NCBI GenBank assembly: GCA_002841885.1
Contig: PHBE01000021.1
Span: 40,284 to 104,283 of the forward strand
Length of the DNA: 64,000 nucleotides
From: Deltaproteobacteria bacterium HGW-Deltaproteobacteria-18
GTDB lineage: Bacteria > Desulfobacterota > Desulfovibrionia > Desulfovibrionales > Desulfomicrobiaceae
Direction of reading: 5' to 3'
Made by a program: the position numbers and the translations under genes. Shown piece after piece: positions 57,743 to 64,000 of the stretch (its first letter is position 1; every line of letters starts with the position of its first letter). The notes below the pieces were generated by a model. The model saw only the letters and a list, made by a program, of their open reading frames with translations, was not told the origin of the DNA and ran no database searches.

Positions 57743-60700
57743 ATGGCAGCCAGAGAAAATAGCCACCGGCGTCTCCTTGGAATCCGGGGGTTCATGCCCT
57801 ACCTTCTGGTCGTTCTGATCAATGCCATGCTCGATCTGGGGCACAAGATCATCATCCAGAACACGGTCTTCAAATGCTACGACGGGTCCACGCAGATTGC
57901 GCTGACAGCCTTGGTCAACGCCTGCATCCTTTTGCCCTTCATCATGTTCTTCACCCCTGCCGGTTTTCTGGCCGACCGTTTTTCCAAACACCGGGTCATG
58001 CGCTGGACTGCTGGCCTGGCCATCCCCCTGACCGTGCTCATTTACGGCAGTTATCTGCTGGGCTGGTTTGAAGCGGCCTTTGTCCTGACCCTGATCCTGG
58101 CCGCCCAGTCTGCTTTCTATTCCCCGGCCAAATACGGCTACATCAAGGAAATGGCTGGCAAGGACAACCTCGGCATGGCCAACGGCGTGGTCCAGGCCGT
58201 GACCATTGTCGCCATTCTCCTTGGCGGCGTGCTCTTCTCCCTGCTTTTCGAATCACTCATCGGCAACGCGACGACCAAGGAAGGCATCCTGCAAGCCATC
58301 GCCCCCAGCGGTCTGCTGCTCATCGCGGGGGCCGTGGCGCAGACCCTCATGGCCCTGCGCATCCCGCAGTACAAGCCGGGTGACGCCTCCCTTCGCCTGG
58401 ATTTCAGGACATATGTCCGCGGGACGTACTTAAAGAACAACTTGAAGAACATTCACGGCCATGAAACCATCTGGCTGTGCGTACTCGGCCTGTCGCTCTT
58501 TTGGGCCGTCAATCAGGTACTTTTCGCCGCCTTCGGCGCACACCTCAAGGATTTCGCCGGCGTGACCTCCACCGTTGTCGCCCAAGGCTTGCTGGCCATC
58601 GGCGGCGTTGGCATCATCGTCGGTTCCATCACGGCCGGAAGACTGTCCCGGACTTACATCGAAACCGGAATCATTCCCCTGGCCGCCCTGGGCATGACCA
58701 TCTGTCTGGCCATCATCCCCGGCATGGACAACATTGTGGCCCTGGGCTGCCTGCTGGCCGTGTACGGTTTTTTCGGCGGCCTCTACGTGGTGCCGCTCAA
58801 CGCGCTCATTCAGTTCAACGCCAAGGATTCGGACCTGGGCACCATCCTGGCCGGAAACAATTTTCTGCAGAACGTGTTCATGCTGTTCTTTTTGTGCGTG
58901 ACGGTGCTGGCGTCCCTGACCGGGCTTTCAAGCGTGCCGATCATCCTGAGCCTGGCCGCGATCATGGGCCTGGGCTCGATGCACACCCTGCGCAAGCTGC
59001 CCCAGGCCTTCATGCGCTTTCTGCTGCGTATCGTCTTTGCGCAGCGCTACCGGCTGGCCGTGAGCGGCCTTGGCAACATCCCTTCCCAGGGCGGAGTGCT
59101 GCTTCTTGGCAACCACACCAGCTGGATCGACTGGGCCGTGCTGCATCTGGCCGTGCCACGGCCCGTGCGCTTTGTCATGTCACGTCATTATTACAGCCGC
59201 TGGTACCTGCGCTGGTTCCTGGACCTGTACCGCGTTATCCCCATTTCTTCCGCCGCCAGCAGCTCGGCCTTGCGCAAGATCACCGAGAACCTCAAGGCCG
59301 GGGAATGCGTGGTGCTTTTTCCCGAGGGCGCCATCAGCCGCAACGGTCAGCTCGGGGCCTTCAGGCGCGGCTACTGCATTCCGGCGGTCCAGAGCGATTG
59401 CGTCATCGTGCCCTTCTACCTGCGCGGTCTGTGGGGCAGCAGGTGGTCCGCCGTGAGCAGGCATTTCCGCCGCAACACCAATGGCGTTCTGGCGCGTGAC
59501 GTCAATCTGTGCTTCGGCCCTGCCCTGCCTGCCTCAGCCACACCACAGGAAGTCAAGGACGCCGTGCACCGTCAGTCCATCCTGGCCTGGCAGGAGTTTG
59601 CACGCACCCAGACCTCCTTCACGGAAAGGTGGCTGCGCGCAGTCAAACGCGCTCCGGCCAGGCTTGCCGTGGCCGATTCCAGCGGAGCCCAGGCCACCGG
59701 CGAAGAGCTTTTTGTTTCCGCTCTGTACATTTCCCGCAAGCTCAAGAACCTGCCCGAGAAGGCGGTGGGTATCCTGCTGCCGCCCGGAGTCAGGGGTGCG
59801 ACGGCGAACTTGGCCGTGCTCATGGCCGGCAAAACGACGGTCAACCTCGATCCGGGCTTGTCTGCCGAGGACTTTGCGAGCTGCCTGCATCAGGCCGGAA
59901 TCCAGACGGTACTCAGCACCCGCGAGCACATTGAACGATTGCGCAGCCGGGGATGTGCCGCGCTTCACGATGAACCGCGTTTCATGTTCCTGGAAGACAG
60001 CCGGACATCCCTGCGCGGCACAGCTCCGATGCGAGCCCTGATCCGCCTGCTGCCGGTGGCCCTGCTGCGCTTCATCCTGCCACTGCGCGTCGAGCCGGAG
60101 GCAACGGCGGCCATCATCTTTGTGCCCAGGCACGAGCCCACTCCCGTTGGCGTGCGCCTTGGACACTCCAGCATCATCACCAATGCTAGGCAGATCGCCT
60201 CTCTCTTTCCGCCCCGGGGCGACGACGTGCTGCTCACCGCGCTGCCTCTGCACGACGCTCTCGGACTGACCATGACCATGTTCCTGCCGCTGCTCGAATC
60301 CGTGCCCATGGTCTGTGCCCATGACCCCTTCGAGGCCCGCAAGATGGGGCGCCTGTGCGTCGATTTCGAGGCGACCATGCTCTGCGCCGATCCCGCGATG
60401 CTGGAAGCATATGTCGCAAGTCCCGCCCTGCATCCGCTCATGTTCGCGTCCCTGCGCTCCGTTCTGTCGGGCGGGCTGGTTCTTTGCGACCAATGCGTGC
60501 AGGCCTTCCGTCACAAATTCGGGCTCATCGTCCATGATGGCTACGGCACCACCGAGACCACGCCCGTGGCCACCGTCAATGCCCCCGACGTGCTCAATCC
60601 CCTGGACCTGAGCGTGCAGCAGGGTCGCAAACCCGGAACCGTGGGACTGCCCCTGCCCGGCTCCGCCCTGCGCATCGTGCACCCGCAGACCCTGACGGAC

Positions 60701-60940
60701 CTGCCTCACGGGGAGATCGGCCGCATCCTCATCGGCGGGACCCAGGTCATGCAGGGATATCTGGGCCGAGAAGATCTGACCGAAAAAGCCATCATCGTAG
60801 AGGACGGCATCCGCTGGTTCGTCACCCGGGATACGGGCCGGCTGGACGAGGATGGATTTCTCGTGCTGATAACCGATGACTCGAACAAACCCGACAGGAC
60901 GGATCCGAAAAGCCTTGATCTCGAGTCCTCGTCGACTTAG
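57743..60940 (+). CDS. LplT-acyltransferase-AMP-ligase fusion (Aas-like) with degenerate, truncated ligase
   Basis: A 1,065-residue fusion. Residues ~15-425 form a 12-span MFS transporter like LplT. Then a PlsC-type acyltransferase with HTSWID (H458-x4-D463) and FPEGAISRNG. From ~640 an acyl-ACP synthetase-like domain of the ANL family. It should import and re-acylate lysophospholipids, as LplT plus Aas do. The ligase looks inactivated: the TSGSxGTPKG P-loop is FVPRHEPTPVGV (~791-802), and the chain ends ~25 residues after the hinge TGRLDEDGFL, so the C-terminal subdomain with the catalytic Lys is missing. YGTTET is retained. Confidence 0.88.
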   Translation: MAARENSHRRLLGIRGFMPYLLVVLINAMLDLGHKIIIQNTVFKCYDGSTQIALTALVNACILLPFIMFFTPAGFLADRFSKHRVMRWTAGLAIPLTVLIYGSYLLGWFEAAFVLTLILAAQSAFYSPAKYGYIKEMAGKDNLGMANGVVQAVTIVAILLGGVLFSLLFESLIGNATTKEGILQAIAPSGLLLIAGAVAQTLMALRIPQYKPGDASLRLDFRTYVRGTYLKNNLKNIHGHETIWLCVLGLSLFWAVNQVLFAAFGAHLKDFAGVTSTVVAQGLLAIGGVGIIVGSITAGRLSRTYIETGIIPLAALGMTICLAIIPGMDNIVALGCLLAVYGFFGGLYVVPLNALIQFNAKDSDLGTILAGNNFLQNVFMLFFLCVTVLASLTGLSSVPIILSLAAIMGLGSMHTLRKLPQAFMRFLLRIVFAQRYRLAVSGLGNIPSQGGVLLLGNHTSWIDWAVLHLAVPRPVRFVMSRHYYSRWYLRWFLDLYRVIPISSAASSSALRKITENLKAGECVVLFPEGAISRNGQLGAFRRGYCIPAVQSDCVIVPFYLRGLWGSRWSAVSRHFRRNTNGVLARDVNLCFGPALPASATPQEVKDAVHRQSILAWQEFARTQTSFTERWLRAVKRAPARLAVADSSGAQATGEELFVSALYISRKLKNLPEKAVGILLPPGVRGATANLAVLMAGKTTVNLDPGLSAEDFASCLHQAGIQTVLSTREHIERLRSRGCAALHDEPRFMFLEDSRTSLRGTAPMRALIRLLPVALLRFILPLRVEPEATAAIIFVPRHEPTPVGVRLGHSSIITNARQIASLFPPRGDDVLLTALPLHDALGLTMTMFLPLLESVPMVCAHDPFEARKMGRLCVDFEATMLCADPAMLEAYVASPALHPLMFASLRSVLSGGLVLCDQCVQAFRHKFGLIVHDGYGTTETTPVATVNAPDVLNPLDLSVQQGRKPGTVGLPLPGSALRIVHPQTLTDLPHGEIGRILIGGTQVMQGYLGREDLTEKAIIVEDGIRWFVTRDTGRLDEDGFLVLITDDSNKPDRTDPKSLDLESSST

Positions 60941-61009
60941 GAGCAAACTCCCGAACACGTCCCTTTGAGGCCGACAACACTAAACCTGCAACCTAACACT
61001 TGAAATCTT

Positions 61010-61207
61010 ATGATAACTATCCGCCTTGAACCCGAAAACCGGGAACTGACCATCGACCGCGCCGCCACTGTCATGCAACTCTTGCAAAAACTCGGACGCA
61101 AGCCCGGACGGGCTCTCGTCATCCGCGACGGTGGCCTTCTGACTCCGGATCTGAATCTCAAATACGGCGATCACGTCATCGTGCGCGACGTCGGGTCAAA
61201 GGGGTAG
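61010..61207 (+). CDS. Ubiquitin-fold sulfur-carrier-like protein (ThiS/MoaD/TtuB type)
   Basis: A 65-residue beta-grasp protein: ITIRLEPENRELTI, TVMQLLQKLGRKPGRALVIR and a C-terminal YGDHVIVRDVGSKG. The size and fold match ThiS/TtuB, but the C-terminus is GSKG rather than the di-Gly needed for adenylation. The last codons (AAAGGGG) double as the ribosome site of the TtuA-like gene, which starts 4 bp later. Probably its sulfur-donor partner, if the single terminal Gly can be activated. Confidence 0.85.
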   Translation: MITIRLEPENRELTIDRAATVMQLLQKLGRKPGRALVIRDGGLLTPDLNLKYGDHVIVRDVGSKG

Positions 61208-61211
61208 CCGC

Positions 61212-62114
61212 ATGAAGTGCAGACGCTGTCAAATTCCAGCCGTGGTCGCCCTACCCAGCCACCATACCGCTTTCTGCAAGGACTGCTTCCTTGTCTTCGC
61301 CCGCAGGCTGGTGGAACGGGCCATCAAGGAACACGCGATGTTCACTTTCGACGACCGCATCCTCATCGCCATTTCCGGCGGCAAGGACTCCCTGGCCCTG
61401 GCCTGGCAACTGAAGGATCTCGGCTACAACATCGAAGGCCTGCACATCGATCTTGGAATTCCCGAATCATCACCCATCGCGCGGGGCTACGCGGAACGTT
61501 TCTGCACGCTAAGCGAAATTCCCCTGCACGTCATCGAGACTGCCAAGCTGGGACTGGCCATGTGCGACGTCAAACGCCGGGTCAAACGCCCAATTTGTTC
61601 CGTATGCGGACAGACCAAGCGCTACCTGTTCAACAAGTTCGCCCAGGAGAACGGATTCACGGTGCTGGCCACGGGACACAATCTCGACGACGAGACTTCC
61701 CGGCTATTCGCCAATGTCATGCGCTGGGATGTGGAATTTCTGAGCGATCAGGGACCGGTCATGCCTGCCGAGAAGGGTTTCGCCAAAAAGGTCAAGCCGC
61801 TTTTCCGCCTGACCGAGTTCGAAACCGCGAATCTCTGCTTTCTGGCTGGTATCGACTACGGATACGCCCCATGTCCCTACAGTTCCAAGGCCAGCTTTCC
61901 CATTTACAAGAACCTGCTTGCCGATCTGGAAGACATCCAGCCGGGTCGCAAGATCCGCTTTTATGACGGGTTTCTCAAGGACGGCCGCCAAGGTTTTGCA
62001 CCGCGAGGCGAAACAAGCGTTGACATCCAGCCCTGCACGACCTGCGGATACCCGACGTCTGCCGGAGAGTGCGGCTATTGTCGTCTGACGGCCTTGATGA
62101 ATGGCGAGGGATGA
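61212..62114 (+). CDS. TtuA-family tRNA sulfurtransferase
   Basis: A 300-residue PP-loop ATPase. The PP-loop is IAISGGKDSLALAW, with zinc-finger Cys pairs at both ends (CRRC...CKDC and CTTCGYPTSAGECGYC), and Fe-S Cys in ICSVCGQTKR and YAPCPYSS. This layout is TtuA/Ncs6-like: TtuA makes 2-thio-5-methyluridine-54 in tRNA of thermophiles; the mesophilic members may act on another position. It follows the carrier-like gene closely and so forms a probable tRNA thiolation pair. Confidence 0.9.
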   Translation: MKCRRCQIPAVVALPSHHTAFCKDCFLVFARRLVERAIKEHAMFTFDDRILIAISGGKDSLALAWQLKDLGYNIEGLHIDLGIPESSPIARGYAERFCTLSEIPLHVIETAKLGLAMCDVKRRVKRPICSVCGQTKRYLFNKFAQENGFTVLATGHNLDDETSRLFANVMRWDVEFLSDQGPVMPAEKGFAKKVKPLFRLTEFETANLCFLAGIDYGYAPCPYSSKASFPIYKNLLADLEDIQPGRKIRFYDGFLKDGRQGFAPRGETSVDIQPCTTCGYPTSAGECGYCRLTALMNGEG

Positions 62115-62214
62115 ATAGATTGGTTATGAGCAGGTAGTGAAGGCGTTGCCGACATGACTTCCTGAAGGGCAAGCTCGGGGAAGGCTTTTACGGTCTTGTG
62201 GGAGCTATTTCGCA

Positions 62215-63222
62215 TCACCTGCAGATGGTGGTGTTTTTTCCGCACTTCTTGGCTGCGTACATGTTCTGATCGGCCCGGTCGACGAGATCCGAAACGGATT
62301 CCCCAGGGATGTAGCTGGTCACGCCGAGGCTGATCGAAACATGGATGCCTTCCCCGTTTCTGGGGTAGAAGGCGTGTGCGAAGAAGCTGGTCCGAATGCG
62401 TTCCGCCACGCGGGCCGCCTCTTCGCGGGCGGTTTCGGGCAGGACGATGATGAACTCCTCGCCCCCGTAGCGGTAGGCCGAGTCCGAATCGCGGACGAGC
62501 TTCTGGATGACCCGCCCCAGTTCCGACAGCACGGCGTCGCCGTTCAGATGGCCGTAGGCGTCGTTATACAGCTTGAAATTGTCGATATCGAGGACGCACA
62601 GGGACAACGGGCTGTTGTAGCGCATGGCCCGCTCCACCTCGGCCTGGACCTGACGGAAGAAATGGCGCGCGTTGTAGAGCCCTGTCAGTTCATCGGTAAG
62701 GCTGAGCTCCTTGTAGCGCGTCTCGCTGCGGCGCAGATCCTCCTCGATGCGTTTACGAGTGATGATCTCCTGCCGCAATTCGGTGGTGCGGCGCTCCACC
62801 TCTTCTTCAAGGTGTTCGCGATAAAGCCTGTTTTCCCGTTTGAGATGCACTTTTTCCAGGCTCTTGTTTACGGAATGCAGCACGAATTCCAGATTGAGGA
62901 AGGGTTTGACCAGAAAATCCCACGCGCCCCGGCGCAAGGCTTCGATGGCATCGTCCGTGGAACCGACTCCGGAAATGACGATAAGGCCCGTTTCGTCATC
63001 CCGGGAGGAGATATGCCTGAGCACGTCCAGCCCGGACAGATCCGGCAGCTTCAGATCCAGAAGCACGAGATCCGGCAGTTCCGAATTGTAAAGGTCAAGG
63101 GCCTTGGCGCCAGTGTCCGCCAGGATGACCTCATGACCTTGCTCACGCAAAAAATCTCCGAGCAACTCAAGCAGAGTCGCTTCGTCGTCGACAAGCAGGA
63201 TGCGGGCTTTATGCGAGCTCAT
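62215..63222 (-). CDS. Receiver-GGDEF response regulator (diguanylate cyclase)
   Basis: A 335-residue protein. The N-terminal receiver has ILLVDDEATLLELL and phospho-Asp in VLLDLKLPDLSG. A ~45-residue coiled coil follows, then a GGDEF domain with YGGEEFIIVLPE active site, DIDNFKLYND and an RxxD I-site (RDSD). It makes c-di-GMP when phosphorylated. The cognate kinase is not evident; the hybrid kinases at the other end of the window are candidates only. Confidence 0.94.
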   Translation of the reverse strand: MSSHKARILLVDDEATLLELLGDFLREQGHEVILADTGAKALDLYNSELPDLVLLDLKLPDLSGLDVLRHISSRDDETGLIVISGVGSTDDAIEALRRGAWDFLVKPFLNLEFVLHSVNKSLEKVHLKRENRLYREHLEEEVERRTTELRQEIITRKRIEEDLRRSETRYKELSLTDELTGLYNARHFFRQVQAEVERAMRYNSPLSLCVLDIDNFKLYNDAYGHLNGDAVLSELGRVIQKLVRDSDSAYRYGGEEFIIVLPETAREEAARVAERIRTSFFAHAFYPRNGEGIHVSISLGVTSYIPGESVSDLVDRADQNMYAAKKCGKNTTICR

Positions 63223-63436
63223 TTCCGGGCCGGGGTTCTGGTGATCGGGGATAAAGACACGTTAAACTTTCTTGAGTGTAAGACACAAGCATCTTTTTCC
63301 GGGATGACGATGTTCACGGCTGACGGCGTTTTTCGGGATTTTACGAGCAGCCATCACAAAAATCGCGCGGTCCCGGAGATTGACATCGATAAAATCAATA
63401 ACTACTTCGGTCATTCCCACATCAAAGGAGGATTCC

Positions 63437-63742
63437 ATGTTCGAACTTACAAAGGCTGCCAAAGAGCAGCTCGATATGCACTTCGCCGGCAAAGAAGTGT
63501 CCCCGATCCGGGTCTACATGGCTGCCGGCTGAGGCGGGCCTCGCCTGGCGCTTGCTCTGGATGAGCAAAAAGACAACGACGTAGTACACGAAATTGACGG
63601 ATACAAATTCCTGGTTGAAACCGCTCTGATGGAAGAATCGAAGCCCATTTCCGTGGAATTCCACCCGCACATGGGCTTCAATATCAAATCGGGGCTCAAG
63701 GCTTCTGCTTCCGGCTGCTCTTCCTGCACTTCCTGCGGTTAA
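63437..63742 (+). CDS. HesB-like (IscA-related) selenoprotein with in-frame UGA
   Basis: A 101-residue protein if UGA 63530-63532 (codon 32) is read as selenocysteine. The sequence runs VYMAAG-Sec-GGPRLALALD, where IscA/HesB proteins have a conserved Cys-Gly-Gly. Reading continues without other stops to TAA 63740, through FHPHMGFNIKSGL and a C-terminal GCSSCTSCG. HesB-like selenoproteins of exactly this kind are known in sulfate reducers and related bacteria. GGAGG precedes ATG 63437. Iron-sulfur or redox function is inferred. A terminator follows 24 bp after the stop. Confidence 0.9.
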
Positions 63743-63766
63743 GAGACTGCCTGTAGAAGATCACAA

Positions 63767-63797
63767 GGGTTGTCCATCTCGGACGGCCCTTTTTTTT
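63767..63797 (+). terminator. Intrinsic terminator after the selenoprotein gene
   Basis: GGGTTGTCC-ATCTC-GGACGGCCC with two G-T pairs, followed by eight T. Confidence 0.88.
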
Positions 63798-63881
63798 ATT
63801 CGGCTATTTGCTCCCCTCCCCTTCTGTCCGGACCGTCTTCAAGACAATTTCAACTTTTTTCGTTTTTTTTGAAAAAAGTCT

Positions 63882-63908
63882 TTGACAGCGGGCATGTGGC
63901 TCTATAAA
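63882..63908 (+). promoter_or_regulatory. Promoter of tRNA-Val
   Basis: TTGACA (63882-63887) and TATAAA (63903-63908), 15-bp spacing, ~25 bp before the tRNA. Confidence 0.7.
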
Positions 63909-63932
63909 GACTGTTTCTCGTTGGACGGGACG

Positions 63933-64000
63933 GGGCGGTTAGCTCAGCTGGGAGAGCGTCGGCCTTACAAGCCGAGGGTCATAGGTTCGATCCCTGTACC
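63933..64000 (+). tRNA. tRNA-Val (anticodon TAC), 3' end outside window
   Basis: GGGCGGT acceptor arm, D-arm GCTCAGCTGGGAGAGC, anticodon stem-loop TCGGC-CTTACAA-GCCGA with anticodon TAC, T-arm with GGTTCGATCC. The window ends at TACC, cutting the acceptor 3' strand by several bases. Confidence 0.95.

Noticed and set aside
63437..63742. Pseudogene caused by a nonsense mutation
   Set aside because: The UGA sits exactly at the conserved Cys position of IscA-like proteins, the rest of the frame is intact, and this family is known to contain selenocysteine.

Overview
The window is one contiguous, densely coded stretch of GC-rich bacterial chromosome with no phage, transposon, CRISPR array or rRNA. 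The gene set suggests a sulfate-reducer-like deltaproteobacterium, most plausibly in the Desulfovibrionales (for example Desulfomicrobium or a relative). Pointers are a HesB-like selenoprotein, HdrB-like and DsrM/NarI-like redox subunits used for glycerol-3-phosphate oxidation, several multi-PAS hybrid kinases and GGDEF proteins, and the lipoprotein and LapA/LapB gene set. The genus is inference; no rRNA is present to fix it.

Layout. 1-9 kb is signalling: a hybrid histidine kinase cut by the left edge, a second PocR-PAS hybrid kinase broken by a one-base frameshift, a single-domain receiver, and a chemotaxis adaptation set (cheR-like, cheB, cheD). 9-23.2 kb is a complete glycerol module. A left-going operon carries glpA, glpB, a membrane multi-[4Fe-4S] protein with a c-type heme motif, an HdrB-like CCG protein and glpK. 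A right-going glpR is followed by an ABC importer matching the rhizobial GlpSTPQUV glycerol transporter. GlpR-type operators lie in both intergenic regions. 23.2-30.3 kb holds a CinA-N protein, rlmH, a PilZ / ribbon-helix-helix-like / ParA trio, topB coupled to a pseudo-receiver with a degenerate HD-GYP domain, and an exported protein.

30.3-46 kb: a 544-bp non-coding stretch with GGAC tandem repeats and a terminator, tal, a small metal-binding membrane protein overlapping folK, xerD, a DHH-CBS-tRNA nucleotidyltransferase fusion, a polar amino acid ABC importer, a HIT protein, lapA, a WbpP-type epimerase, then the lapB-like / mutS / lipoprotein / lysA chain joined mostly by ATGA overlaps. 46-52 kb: a CadC-like metal sensor with an SO_0444-type efflux permease, a GGDEF protein, an AraC regulator, an EamA exporter, a repeat cluster and gltA. 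52-61 kb: a Pat-type lysine acetyltransferase divergent from acs, then a TetR regulator and an LplT-acyltransferase-AMP-ligase fusion whose ligase part looks inactivated and truncated. 61-64 kb: a TtuB/TtuA-like pair, a receiver-GGDEF response regulator, a HesB-like selenoprotein with in-frame UGA, and tRNA-Val(TAC) cut by the right edge.

The strongest unusual signals are the re-engineered anaerobic glycerol-3-phosphate dehydrogenase, the asymmetric ATPase pair of the glycerol importer, the PilZ-RHH-ParA trio, the pseudo-receiver/HD-GYP protein, the selenoprotein, the truncated Aas fusion, and a dispersed CGTAGGGGC hairpin repeat sitting at gene 3' ends.
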